A DNA stretch of 64,000 bases from positions 22,752,917-22,816,916 of the forward strand of contig JANAVB010031417.1 in assembly GCA_029216955.1 (NCBI GenBank), given 5' to 3'. The notes beneath the pieces are model-generated. The model saw only the letters and a list, made by a program, of their open reading frames with translations, was not told the origin of the DNA and ran no database searches. Position numbers and translations under genes: made by a program. Shown here piece by piece: positions 23,290 through 36,212 of the stretch; positions within the stretch are counted from its first letter, which is position 1; each line of letters starts with the position of its first letter. Origin of the DNA: Iris pallida (lineage: Eukaryota; Streptophyta; Magnoliopsida; Asparagales; Iridaceae).

Positions 23290-23421
23290 TAGCCTGGCTT
23301 GAGCGTAGCCTGGCTTGAGCGTAGCCTGGCTTGAGCGTAGCCTGACTTGAGCGTAGCCTGACTTGAGCGTAGCCTGACTTGAGCGTAGCTTGACTTGAGC
23401 GTAGATTGACTTGAGCGCAGT
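23290..23421 (+). repeat. 16-bp tandem array, right LTR of B
   Basis: About eight TAGCCTGRCTTGAGCG units. Confidence 0.9.
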
Positions 23422-24397
23422 CTGACTCAGGCGCAACCTGATGTCTAGACGCAACTGGACCTGACCCTACTTACCCTGGATCTTCTATAGCCCTGTATAT
23501 TGTTATTTTATTAGATATTTAACGTCTATTTTATATCCTTACGCCTTTTGCCCTGAACTTGATTGACATGATTGAATGATAAACTGACATGACATGATAG
23601 TGGCCCGTCGTGGCGCACTCCTGACAAGTAAACCTGATATAATTTTCTTGATAAGCTGTTGCGACGGCTACCTGACATGACATGACCTGTATAAATAACC
23701 TGGACACCGTGGGCGATTGTGCTTGTACAAATAATCCAGTCCTGTCTTGCATCATGTCTAGGAGGGGACTCCTGAGTACCACGGTCAGGAGTACCTACTG
23801 AAATGGACTAAGGTTAATGATTAGTATAATTCACTAGTCCTGAAGAGATGTTCCCCAGTTACAGGCGATCCCGTTATCCCGGCCGCAAATGTTTGGACTT
23901 GTAGCCTGCCGACGAGTAGGGCCCATTTCCAGTCCACTGTTATGTGGGGCACCCACCATTGTCACTTAAATGATTGAATTCTATTGTTACTCTAATGTAT
24001 TGTACTCTCTAGATTGTCACTATAATGATTGCCTGGATAACCTAGATAGCTGCAGGGCCTGTGACTACTTGGAGCATCTCATTGCATCTTGCTAGTAATT
24101 AGGATTGTGATAACCCTAGTTAGTTAATGTAGAAAGCCGTAGGCAATGATTGGCCGTGATTGATTGGATGGAGTCTAGTCCAGTATGGTATTGTCTGGAA
24201 TTGATTGATTGCAAGATTGTACCAGAATGATTGAATGATGGTCACTCCAGATTGTACTATAATAATTGTACTCTATTGTCACTCTAGCGTATTGCACTCT
24301 TCATTGTCACTTTTATCATTGTTCTCTCTCCTTTTAACCTTAACGATTGGCACCTTTAGCAATAAATAATCAGAAACTAAGTTCTGTTCAGGCGAAG

Positions 24398-24437
24398 GGT
24401 TACAATCTCGGTCCTTGTTGGTTTAAGGATTGTAACC
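24398..24437 (+). other. GTTACAAC stem-loop box, right LTR of B
   Basis: Same 10-bp perfect stem as the left LTR, with a 20-nt loop (one T fewer). Confidence 0.58.
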
Positions 24438-24691
24438 TGGCTTCCGAAATAGTACCTTCGTCTTCTCTTCATATATTGTCCAGCTATATTTTATTTAGCA
24501 TGATTCTCCAGTTATCGTATATCAATGATGCTTCACTTAATTATTTTCTCTGATTGGGATAAGTGCATTGGTAGTGCACAAACCTCAATCTGTGTTATTT
24601 ATTGTTTTTTCTTATGTATTGAATGATAATGGTTTGTTGGTTTAGTTCTTAAGTGAAGCCTCCTTTGTGGCACTTGCTCTTTCTGGGGTCT

Positions 24692-24778
24692 GACCCAGCT
24701 GGTTTTGTATGGCCAGATACCGGAGCAGCACCAAAGGATTTTCGTGCTTTCCAGCCCGATGGTGGTCACCAGGCGTAA
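24692..24778 (+). CDS. Conserved LTR micro-ORF, B type (right LTR)
   Basis: Same 28-codon frame as 19678, with DFRAF in place of DLPAF and DPAG in place of DPAD. Confidence 0.38.
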   Translation, partial: DPAGFVWPDTGAAPKDFRAFQPDGGHQA

Positions 24779-25229
24779 CCAGGGCATCGAGTGGGTTTCT
24801 TTGTTCTTCCACTGTAATATTGTAAATTATTCTTTGAGGCGTTTAGCCGATGAGCAAGTGTTAGCTCGATTGTACTTACTTACTGTCTGCATACGGGCTG
24901 TAACATGATTAACAGATCCTAGGGTTGATCATGTATGACTAAACTCTTGCTAGTCCTCACATTTTGTAACGACTAGCTTCTTGATCATTCCGAATATATA
25001 ATGTATCGGATGCCTTACTATTGTGTATTTGGTGGTCTGACATCTTGTAACTATTATTAGTTGGTTGAGATTGAGACAATAGGCTACTTTATGACCTTAA
25101 GAGACTGATGGATTGTAGTGAAACCCTCACATATCTAGACAGCCGTGACCGTATAGCGGTGTGAATTCCATTCCGTTATACGTAGCTGGCTATGTCTGCC
25201 CCCGCTCTCCAGTATTCTGGTTCTGGGGC

Positions 25230-25498
25230 ATGACCGAACTGTACTATCCTTCTTAGGCACAAAGAGCACTGGCGCTCCCCATGGAGAAGTACTAGATCGA
25301 ATGAAATCCTTTTCAACATGTTATCAATCTGCTCTTTCATCTCTATGGCCTCCTTGGGGTTCACTCTATAGCAAGTCCGGGATACTGGTGATGAACCCGG
25401 TACTAATCTATAGTGAACTCCACATCTCTGTCAGGCGGAAGTCCTGGAAGATCCTCTGGGAATACATCCATAAACTCCCTAATGATAGGGTGTGGCGG
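25230..25498 (-). pseudogene. A2 pol: protease-RT linker and RT N-terminus
   Basis: On the minus strand it matches A1 5100-5365: the [22 protein letters not shown] motif, then [13 protein letters not shown] and [10 protein letters not shown] codons with at least one frameshift (reading [12 protein letters not shown] instead of [13 protein letters not shown]). Bounded by element B on the left and LTR C on the right. Confidence 0.87.
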
Positions 25499-25886
25499 TG
25501 TCACCTCGCTTTTCCCAGTTAGGGGTAAAATAGTAATTTTCCATTTTATAATATTTTTGGGAATTTTATTTCATGAATATTATTATTTAATTACTATAGG
25601 AGTCGGGTTCGGATTTCATCGCATTCCGAGTTAATTCGGGACCCCGGTGAATTTCGACTTGAGCCGTAATTAGCATGTTAGCTAACCATGGCCCACCACA
25701 CTAAACTTTTAGGTTTAGGTGTTTGGACTAGTCCCCCATGAGTAATTTAGTTTAATTATGATTTTTATTTATTTTTAGCAATTTCCTAACCTATTTTGGA
25801 TTTAATTAGCATTTAGGCTTGGGAGGGGCAAACTTGTAAATACAAGTCCCCTAACCCACCATGCTTGGCCGGCCATGAAGGAGAGC

Positions 25887-25907
25887 CCCCCCCCCCCCCC
25901 CCCCCCC
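25887..25907. repeat. Poly-C tract
   Basis: About 20 consecutive C just before the pyrimidine leader of LTR C. Further poly-C runs lie at 26844-26857 and 26881-26892. Confidence 0.9.
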
Positions 25908-26152
25908 TCTTTCTTCTCCACTAAGCAACTCTCTCTATCTCTCTCTTTCAAAGTTCATTTCTTTCAAGTCTTTCTTCCTCCAACCAAAATCCATTTTAGG
26001 TATGCTTTTAATTCCCAATTTATTACTCATTTGCATTCATCTCCCTCACAATAAATGAAGAGGAGCTCATTCTCCACCATTTGCCCACAAATTTGTAGGA
26101 TTTTCTAGAAAAATAGGTTAAGGATTTATTAGGGTTTAATCCTTTTGAGAGT

Positions 26153-27005
<853 letters not shown>

Positions 27006-27581
27006 GTAGATAGTTAAATTAGAGAGATTAGAAGAAGTTTAAGGAGTTAGAAGTTAGAAAAGAATTAGAAGTTAGAAGGAAAGAATTAGAAGAAGTTAGA
27101 AGAATAGGAAGAAAAGTGAGAAATAGGAAATAGAGGGAATCGAGTTAGAGGGCGAAACGGAGCTCGGAGTATCGGAATGAGTTGAAACTTGGCGTGGGGC
27201 AAGATTATATGAATTAGATTTTGCGGGTAGGCCCGAGTGAAAATCGGGATTGTAGGGCGCCGGTATCGCGCCGTACCATTGCGTATCTTGAAATATTAAG
27301 ATATCGGCAATGGGTCGTATCATGGACTAGATGTCCACTTTACTTAGGTATCTTGGTAGGTAAATATGTATAGGCTAGTACCTTACTACCCTAGGGAGCT
27401 CGGGTCAAAATACCAAGCGTAGGTAGGCTAACTTGATAATTGCCTAAGCTAGAATTTTACCATTTTAAGGGCAAAATAGGATATTGGCCTACGGCCAAGA
27501 TTTGAGTTTCGAAGTCCAAGATGGACTTGGATATGGATTGTAGGGTTGGTAATAGTTAGAAATAGTCGCCTAGACCTAGTC

Positions 27582-27867
27582 TTGACCGGTTGACACGGTG
27601 ACTTTTTAGACCAAAGTCAACTATGGGTCAACGCTTTACCCAATTTAGTCCCAAATTCCTTTAGACTTGTGTAGTTGACCGAAAGTCAACTATTAGTCAC
27701 CATTGACCTAGAATTGACCTAGAGTTGACCAGAGTTGACCAGAGTTGACCAGGGTTGACCAGTTGACCAAAAGTCAACTGTAGGCCAACTCTTGACCCCG
27801 ATTGACTTTCTTCGACTTGTTTTGACCCATGATGACTGGTATGACCTAGGGTTAACTTGATTTGACC
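27582..27867. promoter_or_regulatory. TTGAC[C/T] (W-box-like) cluster
   Basis: Seventeen TTGACC/TTGACT cores counted on the two strands within about 290 bp, including four head-to-tail AGAGTTGACC units at 27721-27760. TTGAC[C/T] is the plant WRKY-factor site. Whether this is bound, or is simply a degenerate repeat, cannot be told from sequence. Confidence 0.5.
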
Positions 27868-28698
27868 TAGATTGATTTGACATGACTTAGTATGACTCAG
27901 TGAGATCTAGTTTAACCTAGATTGCATATCATTCATTGTGAATCATTCCTAAACTTGTTTAAACCTAAATTAACATACAATATCTCATCTTTAGGTCTCT
28001 GATTTCTACTCTGAGCATTGATATACCATACAGCTCAGGACAGCAGGCGAGTACATTCACTGATAGTTTTCATTGTCTTGATATCTGCTATATCCGATTC
28101 AGTTGTAGTGTCTTACTTGATTCTTAGTCACGATAGTTCACGGACTAGTACACGTTGGATCATGACATGAGATATTGTTCCTAGATTTCTGGGTATATGG
28201 GTACACTTCCTGTCTTGTTCCTTGTACTTGTATAGACACCAATTTCTAAGGGGATTTGCTACCCTCTTACGAAATCACGTGCCATGACGTGTCATGTCCA
28301 GATCCATTGTACTATTCGGGGATGGGGAATTATTAGGGGCTATGTGATCCAAGCTACCCTGTCACTATTTATGTGCTCGCGCCACTCTTCCCTCATGAAG
28401 GGTGTAGCGAGATCCTTTTGCCTTGTGCTCGTTATCCAGGTTGGCCGGCATGACTTTCCGTTGAGGTCACCGCGGATTGCCGGGCCAAGTGGATAGTCTG
28501 TCCTATCACTTATCCCAAGCCGATCACATATCGCTCTAATAATTTAAATCACATTTTATATTTACTTTATCTTATCGTATATCCTGCTCTGTTCTACATT
28601 CATTATTTTCTCACCATGCCATGATATACAGTTACTCACATGCTCTACTTGCCTTTATATTGTACCTTGATTGGAGACTAAGTTCTGCTCGGGAGAAG

Positions 28699-28740
28699 AG
28701 TTACAACCCCGGTCCTTATTTGGTTTAAGGGTTGTAACTC
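28699..28740 (+). other. GTTACAAC stem-loop box in LTR C
   Basis: GAGTTACAACC pairs perfectly with GGTTGTAACTC across a loop with CCGGTCCTTATTTGGTTTAA. Relative to LTR B two stem pairs differ on both sides (G-C to A-T, T-A to C-G). Confidence 0.6.
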
Positions 28741-28888
28741 GGCTTCCGAACGGTTCCCAAGTCTTCATATATCTTTGTCTTGTAGTTCATTATACTGTCT
28801 CTTATAGAATTTGTCAATTCACATGGAACTGCTGTTAGTGTTTGTACTTGCTCATTTTCTTGACAGGATACCGTTATGATATATTACA

Positions 28889-28996
28889 GATGACTCTGAG
28901 GCGGACTGCTCGACCTATTATGGGCTCGAGTTAGATGGAGTAGCCTTGGATCGTGGCCTTATAGTAGAGCCACTAGATTTTGTACTTCCAGAGTAG
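28889..28996 (+). CDS. Conserved LTR micro-ORF, C type
   Basis: 35 codons to TAG after an acceptor-like ATATTACAG; opens DDSEADCSTYYG and ends DFVLPE. The CSTYYG core aligns with CDTYYG of A and CDSYYG of F. It lies about 0.4-0.5 kb before the LTR end, as in A, E and F. Acidic; function unknown. Confidence 0.38.
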   Translation, partial: DDSEADCSTYYGLELDGVALDRGLIVEPLDFVLPE

Positions 28997-29358
28997 TGTA
29001 GGTTAGCTAGGTTTGACTGGACTGCGATCCAGCTAGCTTTATCTGACTGTAGTTTCTATATTATATTTTGATACCCTGTGATGTTGTATATATCTGGGCT
29101 TGTATTGGACTCTGGACTTATTTACTCTTTTATCTATCATATGTCTTTCCTTCTGAGCTATCTACCTTAGTTTTATTCTGTGATTGAGACTGTATTGTTA
29201 TGTCACCTCCATTCAGAGAGTATATACTGTACAGGTACATTTATACTGTTAGTCGTAGTATTTACAGACGTTATATACAGCGTTCTACCGCCGACACTGC
29301 GGCGTAGGCTGGACGTACCCACGTGCTTGTGCCCCTCATAAGGGTGCGGGTCGTGACA

Positions 29359-30103
29359 GACGGTGCTATCGCCCCAACTGTCGCACAACAGTTCGGCTCT
29401 AGGCTGATCTCCGGACCTGTCCTTCTGACACTGAATGGTGCCGTGCCTGAGAGACTGAACAGAATACTACCCTCATGACAGTCTATAGCTGCATGGGCAT
29501 AGCTAAGCCAGTCTATCTCCAATATGATATCATACACGGGGAGTGGCATCACAAAAAATCATCCCCTAAACTCTCTCCCGGCTATAGTAATAGAGCATCT
29601 ATAGATAGCTCTAATGGGCACTGGTCCGCCTTCCGTCATTACTCTACTCATCTCCTCGGTAGGTGTAGCTACTAAGTGATGTTTATGCAAAAACTCTAAT
29701 GACAGGAAGCTATGAGATGCACCAGAATCAAACAAGCATAGAGCTAGAAAAGTATACAAATAAACATGACCTGTGATGACGTCAGCCAAATAATCTAGCT
29801 CCGAAACCTGCTCCGGCTCCGGCTCAAGAGCTAGACTATAAGCCTTCCCCTGGGGTCCCTTCTGCTGCTGCAGATGTTGCCCAAACCTCTGCTGCTGAGT
29901 CGAAAGCGGCCCTCTAGATACCCTGGCTACTGGGCAGTCCCGAATCTGATGGGTGGCAGACCCACAAACTAAGCACTGCTTTAACCTCTTTCTGCAGATG
30001 GAGTAATCATGCCCTGGTCTTCCACAGAAAGAATACATAGCTCTCTTCTGCTGCTGTCGGGGGTCCCGGGGCTCTAACTGGCGGGGTCGAGTGATGTGGT
30101 GTA
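29359..30103 (-). pseudogene. A2 gag C-terminus and protease
   Basis: On the minus strand: first zinc knuckle damaged ([14 protein letters not shown], first Cys is Tyr), second intact ([14 protein letters not shown]), Q-rich linker, protease with CLFDSGASHSF (catalytic Asp present), then a frame break near 29555 before [20 protein letters not shown]. Bounded by D1 on one side and C on the other. Confidence 0.9.
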
Positions 30104-32496
30104 TGTCACGCCCCGCTCCCGTAGGAGCGATCGTCCTCGCTAAGACGTGATGCCGCACGAGCCTAGATTACGCTCGTGCAAGGCGGGTTACATAACGGCC
30201 GATTCCAACGGCTGCGACGGGGTCGTCGTACAGAAGTCCCAAACAGAGACATTGAATACTAGCAGCGAAAGTTAAGAACAAAATACAAGTCATTCAAAAG
30301 AACTCTTTATTGATATCGAAACAACAGTTACATTGGGGGCGCATGGCCGAGATTACAATCACTCAAATTCACTCGTCTCACATTACAAATCATTCTACTC
30401 TCTCTCATCTCTCAATACTTCTCTCGAGCCAACGGATGCTTCGGATAGGCGATGTCCATACATTATGTCACGTATAAGTCTTTGATTCTATGCGGCCGCA
30501 CGCTTCGAATCATCAAGGAACTCCGTGCCTCGACGCATCCAAGCGAGCTCTGCGCCACGAGCTTCTACATGTGCCTGCACATGGAAACTGTATGGGTGTC
30601 AGTACTCAACTGTACTGGTGGAGTGAGCTCCTCGCCCACCCATACAAAACTGACACATTTATTTTACTTTGTGCGATACAAGCCCCTTTACGATTGTCTT
30701 TCTAGTTAGGATCGATTTTAGGACCGACGCCTTGGTCTATTTTGTGTCTTTTTAGACCGTTACCGTGCCTTGCACTAATAGTGTACTCATACTTTACCGC
30801 TAGACCTTCTCGTTCTAATAATGTCAACTTATCACCTCGTGCTTGCCTTTCGTGCCATACTCTGGGACGTAACGACTCGGTCGTGCAATGAACTCGATTC
30901 GTGCTTTAGTATCACTGAGGCAGTACCTCCACGCTTAGTCTTGCCTATACTCGTATTGTGACAACGCAACCATGCCTCACATCTCGAGGTCGTGCCCAGA
31001 AACTCAACATGACTTAACCAAACTTGCCCTACGACCCTTCTCGACTTAATTCGTAATGACTAACCCGACTTGTAGAACCGATGTTGGGAACTCAAGCACG
31101 ACGCCATATCTCGTGCCGAAGCACTTGTCTTTACGTATAGCCGAATCGTATGCTTTATAATACATTGGGTGCAACCGAGCACACATTTCATCATTCAAGG
31201 CATACCGTGCTTACACTTCCTTGTTATGACCGACACCGTGTATGCGGATTCGCCGCTTAGCACGCCAATTATCTATATGAAAGGCCACCGGCATGACAAG
31301 CCATCGCGGACATAGCTCGGGTAGGCGGCGGGTCCTTCAGCGCAGGTAGCGAGCCCCGTTGAAAGCCCCCGACTACCCACGCAATAAAAGCATGCGCTGC
31401 TATAACGTCTACCTCCTAGGATGACTGGGCCCGGTGCCCCGGCGTATAATCAGTCTAGGCAGAAATCCTTGTCCACAAGGTGTCCAATGACCACGTACCT
31501 ACGAGACATCTAGACTCACGTAAATGCATGGCCTACTTGTTGGTACGACTGGAACTATACTTAGCAACCCGTGCTCTGAACTACACTTTGCATAACGTGC
31601 ATTAAGATCGAGAGACTCCCAACCGAGGGACTGCCTCATACTCCTTAACGTGGATAGGAATGCGAGACTCCCAACCGAGGGACCGTCTCGAACATCTTAA
31701 CGCGGATAGAAACGCGAGACTCCCAACCGAGGGACCGTCTCGAACATCTTTGAACTCGAGGGAACGACTACTACATAGCCTTCCAACTTAACTTGAACAA
31801 AACGTGTTCCTTAAGTGCCGTAGACCGTGGCTAACTTTACATCATGCCAATCGTGGCTCATGCCTTTAACTGACTTACGTCCTACGCGATGCTATCACCC
31901 AAGTCATATGTTACATGACGGCCATTGAGATCGTGGGACTATTTGACTTGACAACCGCAGAAAGAACGGGACGGCACTTGGAATGACTTAGGTCGATCGG
32001 CATAACTTTGTCTAACTTACTCAAGCCTAAAACTTAATCCGAGGGACGAGTCAAGGCTATGCCAAGCCTTGCGCAGTAGAAACGTGCATGCTTTATCGAG
32101 CATTTACGCGGGCGACGCTTATGACTTAGGCTAACTCCTCGTTTGTGTCGAATACCAACTTTTCCTTCTCCCAAGCCGCGGGACGAAGGATCGAGTGTCA
32201 TTTTCAAAGCACGCTGAGCACCAACTCTAATCAGACCGTGGGACGTTTTCCATGTTCTAAACTCGATTTGATCCGTCGGGATAATTTCCTTTAGCTATGT
32301 GGATTCGTCTCTTTTATTATTAAGCCTACTTGTGCAAGTTAAAAACACACGATTTATTATGTGAAGGCAAAGATGAGGCAAGTTCACCGAAACTACCCCA
32401 CCTGAGCGATGTCTTCGAGTCGCCGTTGTAAGGCCAAGTACGAACGCCGTCGGCGTTTCGATTCCCCCGATTGACTTCGCGGGACGGGGCACTACA
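30104..32496 (-). mobile_element. Solo LTR D1 (family D)
   Basis: 2393 bp; on the minus strand TGTAGTGCCCCG...GGGGCGTGACA. Flanks GTGTA (30099-30103) and GTGTG (32497-32501) are a TSD with one mismatch, and A2 gag resumes directly. The minus orientation is set by the GTGACA terminus and by the AATAAA-containing region near the 3' end. It ends (30110-30125) in a CGCTCC-TACG-GGAGCG hairpin with a UACG loop. Confidence 0.87.
31609..31757 (-). repeat. 52-bp tandem triplication in D1
   Basis: Three units, period 52 bp, each with GAGACTCCCAACCGAGGGA. Confidence 0.9.
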
Positions 32497-33478
32497 GTGT
32501 GGGAGGACGGTATGTCTGTTGGTGCAGTGTCGGTGCTCTCTACTGGAAAGCCTGACGCTTGGACGGTCCCTCGAGGTGTACAGAAGTCGGCCTCTTGCAA
32601 GACAGAAGATGCTCCTCTATGCTCCGGGCCAACTCTAGGCTCTGGTAGTAGTCAGTCGTACCGTTCGCCACTATAAGGATGCCAATGTTTGGAACTAGAC
32701 CATGGCAAAACCTACGCGTCATCTCCTCTGGGTCTGCAACTGGACTAGGAGCGAAATGGCTCAGGCGACTAAACTCTGCCGTATATTCGTCAACAGAACG
32801 ATTCCCCTGCTGGATGTTCTGGAATCGTAGCTTCATGGCTACCCTAGCGGTGGTCGAGAAGAATTTTTTCTTGAACTGGGTCTTGAACTGATCCCAAGTG
32901 GCCCTCCCTCTCGTGAATAGCGGCTCATTCCAGAACCAAACTCCTGCCAAGTCTATCAGCAGAAATCCTGCTGCCTCGACCTGGAGGTCATTCGGCAACC
33001 TAGCTCCAAGGAGCTTCCTCTCTACTGAGTCTAGCCAGTCATCTGCTACAACTATGCCCTCAGTCCCTAAGAACTCCTTGGGGTTCAGACCCATGAAGTC
33101 CTTGATTGTCCCTGCTCTCTGCCGGGGCTCTACAGGTGGTGGGACCAAGGTACGTTCCTCAAAACGCTCCATGCTCTGGCGGAGTAGGGTGGTCTGCTCC
33201 TGATGGGACGTTAGGAACCCCTGGATCAGAGTGATGAGTTGGTTCCCGTCGAGTGTGACGGAAGCCTGGGTAGGTATAGTGATAGGTGGTGGTGGAAGTA
33301 TCGGGTCCTGCTGGGACAGTGATGTGGAAGGTGGTGGAGGCATTTGGGTTGGTGGATTTGTGGAGTGGGGGAATATGGTAGGTGGAGGTGGAGGTGTATC
33401 GGTCAACTGGTCAGCTGACTGGTTAGGGAGTGTGCCATTCTCAGGTGTGACATACTGGGATGAACGGGTGAGCACCAT
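32497..33478 (-). pseudogene. A2 gag N-terminal part
   Basis: Starts at ATG 33478 (minus) with MVLTRSSQYVTPENG, runs through a P/Q-rich stretch, then the Gag core ([44 protein letters not shown]). A TAG at 32540 replaces the CAG found in A1. It supplies the reference for the A1 stops at 3473 and 3668. Cut by D1 at 32497. Confidence 0.92.
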
Positions 33479-33684
33479 CTAAATAAATAAATAAAAGGAC
33501 TTATAAGAACTCTTTAAAGTAAACAATCATATACAAGAAAATCTAATTATAATAGCAAGCATGTGATGTATTTCCTATGTTGCAATCCTAGTATTCCTCT
33601 AGGTGTTCTAAGCGTCATTCCTAATGTTGTCTAATTACCTTAAGTTTCTAATTGCAGGCAAACTTGGTACAATAAAGTAACCAA
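33479..33684 (-). other. A2 untranslated leader, part 1
   Basis: Matches A1 3195-3403 in reverse; no gene. Continues at 35771 beyond D2. Confidence 0.85.
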
Positions 33685-35770
33685 TGTCACGCCCCGCTCC
33701 CGTAGGAGCGATCGTCCTCGCTAAGGCGTGATGCCGCACGGGCCTAGGTTGCGCCCGTGCAAGGCTATATCCAGAAACGGCCGATTTGAGCTAGGCCACA
33801 GAGTCGCACAGAGTGTTCCCATTTGCAGCAGAAAGTAAATGAACACAAATTGAAGCGAATTCAAACTCTTTATTGACATTCAAGAAGTTTACAAGCGGCG
33901 CTAGGCCGAGATTACAAGTCGCTCAAGCTCTCTCTCTCTCTTAAACATAAAAGGCGTACCAAGTGGCTTACAAGATGGAATGATTCATGGCGATGTTCCG
34001 ATACATTATGTCCTGTATAGGGTACTTCAGCTTCTTACAACGTTCCAAGGCCCCAGAGTTGGCTACGCGCCTTAACACGTTCGATGGAAGCTCCGCACCC
34101 GCTGGCGTCTCCTGTATCCTGCAAACAGATTATGGGGTTATCAGTACATTGTTATGCACTGGTGGGGAGGCTAGCTCGCCCACAATGCTATCATTACCAA
34201 ACACGTTCTATTTACTTTTGTGCACCGTCTATCATTCATTGTCTTTCTAATCTTGCTTTAGGGTCAGTTTCATGGCATATTTCATAACCTATCTCGTGTT
34301 ACCAAATTCAAGTGTGTGCATGGAAATATATGCACGACTTATCCATACTTACCGTCCGGCCTTTCTTGTCCAAAGTAAACTAAGTTAGTCAATAATTCAT
34401 AGGAAATAACTTAACGTAATTCATGTGAACTTTCAATGTCAAGGGCGTGTCCCTGCCTCGGGTCCTAGCGCGTCGTAGGCGTGTTTTCTAACTCCTTTGC
34501 CGAAGTACTCTCGATTATCTGGTGTGTTATATTCAAGCCTGTTCAGAAGGTACTTCATTTAGTTAACTTAGACTACTTTGATTTCAATGCAAGGACTTGT
34601 ACGTGGATTGCCACCAGCAAAGCCCACTTAATCTATATACATGGTCGCTGGCATCACAAGCCAATTTGGATATGTTTATCTCCTTTGGTAATTTCTTACC
34701 TATCATAGCATGCGGCTGGTACACCCTGATAGTCTTTTGAAATACCCGGCCTTACGTCCTCTGAGTGGCCAAGCCCACACCCAGTCCTAGACATAAGCCA
34801 TTTTGATTTTCGTTCGGACCGGCACGTCCTACACCTTGACCATGCCGCTGTAAATCCCTTATTTTGCCTCTATCCCGTATACGATGGAAGTGTCCACGAC
34901 CATTTCGTTTTATTTGTCATTTTAACTCAACGACTGTCTCTGAGCCATAGGCTAACCCTTAGCCTTAATACGTTATCGACTAGGTTGGCAACGGCATCCG
35001 TGCAGTGCGGGTAGCGAGCCCCGATGCACGTTCCCGTCATACCTGTCGCTAACCATTCCTTTCCTTATTATCTTTTATTCAATCTTCTTTTCTTTCTTTC
35101 ACTTGTTCGTTCATTCATTGATTCATTAACATATTCATTCATTCATTCATTGATTCATTCATTCACTTATTCGTTCATTCTTTATGCAACTTCCCGTGCG
35201 GGAGTCGCCTTGTCGATCCATCGGTCCCATAGTCTTTCAATGTTGCTATACTCTACTCGGAACGACTATGTTGATAGTCTTTCCGTTTCATTGTTATAAA
35301 CCATTCATTGTTTCATTATTGAACGCATAAGGAATTTGAATGTAAGTTCGTGCCTTAGCACGAGCGTGGAGTGCGGTGCGAGAGTTCGCATGTTTTCCAA
35401 GTTCTTTTCCGTATTCTCTACAAGCATACAAGATGTAATTATTTCCTTAGCTAGGTATGTTGAGTCATTTATTAGCATGCGCGGTGTCATCGTCTAGCGA
35501 TTCTAGCAATAGTGTCCGTATTGTTATGTGTCTAGGCTAAGCAAAGACGGGTTCATCGGAGCCATCCACCTTAGCGATGTTCGCATCGGCCGAGCGATAC
35601 TCCGAGCGCGCCTTTGAAAGTCTAAGTCTGGATTCATCTTGACGGGCCAATGTAAGCCTTGCATCGATTCTTCTTCAGGTCGATGCCAACTCTTCGGCTC
35701 GACGACTCGTTTGAGTTGTTACACTTGCCGTTTGAATCGGCGTTCCGCTTGGGCGGAACAAGTCATTACA
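33685..35770 (-). mobile_element. Solo LTR D2 (diverged family D)
   Basis: 2086 bp; plus-strand ends TGTCACGCC and CATTACA. Perfect TSD ACCAA at 33680-33684 and 35771-35775. The 3' third is close to D1 and D3; the rest is diverged. It includes an (ATTC)n stretch at 35100-35180. No internal coding region. Confidence 0.92.
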
Positions 35771-35788
35771 ACCAAACTATTTAGTCTA

Positions 35789-35815
35789 GACCTGCATGGG
35801 CCACTACTAAAAACA
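35789..35815 (-). other. Primer-binding-site position of A2
   Basis: On the minus strand TGTTTTTAGTAGTGGCCCAT then GCAGGTC, directly after the 5' LTR. Same non-standard block as in A1, B and E. Confidence 0.6.
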
Positions 35816-36095
35816 TGTCACGACCTGCTACCCAAATTGTTGGGCCGGGCCGAGTCATGTCCAGCCTACGCTTGAGATAAAGTACAGTAAGCTGTTCTAT
35901 AGATAACAAGATAAGACTAAATGTGCTAACAGTTTTATAAGTAATAAAGAGTCGTAAATGCTCCAAACACAAAAGTTATCTCATATAATAATAAGTCCAA
36001 GTACAAGTCCGAAATGTAAAACTGGATACAGGTCCAGTTATAAAATACGTAGTCTAATACATGACTACACTAAATATCCCGAGCGACTACACAAA

Positions 36096-36212
36096 CTAGA
36101 CGAGTTTTTCCGCAGGTACATCCTCGTAAGACAAAGTCTGGTCCTCGGCAGTAACTCCATAATATGAGTCACAGAGCAACTTCTCCTCAGTAAGAATGCC
36201 TACAACGTTATC
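36096..36212 (-). CDS. Conserved LTR micro-ORF, A2
   Basis: Minus strand, 38 codons after CTGACAG, same length as the A1 copies: ILTEEKLLCDSYYG in place of VLTEEELLCDTYYG, ending PAEKLV. No indel or stop despite clear DNA divergence of the LTR. Confidence 0.45.
   Translation of the reverse strand, partial: DNVVGILTEEKLLCDSYYGVTAEDQTLSYEDVPAEKLV

Larger units (their letters stand above)
17236..25229 (+). mobile_element. Element B, non-autonomous gag-only LTR retrotransposon (TR-GAG type)
   Basis: Two similar LTRs (17236-20223, 22168-25229) surround 1944 bp that encode only a gag with two zinc knuckles. There is no protease, RT or integrase. It inserted into A2 RT at CAATACAC. The right junction is damaged: the last bases of the right LTR (expected GTAACA) and most of the right TSD are missing where the sequence passes from CTGGGGC into A2 RT. 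Movement must have used pol proteins supplied by a relative. Confidence 0.9.
22168..25229 (+). repeat. Right LTR of element B, 3' tip damaged
   Basis: Colinear with the left LTR and close in sequence. The terminal GTAACA is missing, and the end passes from CTGGGGC into A2 RT. Confidence 0.92.

Noticed and set aside
29203..29388. Small minus-strand frame across the end of LTR C
   Set aside because: It crosses the LTR C/A2 junction and has no motif.
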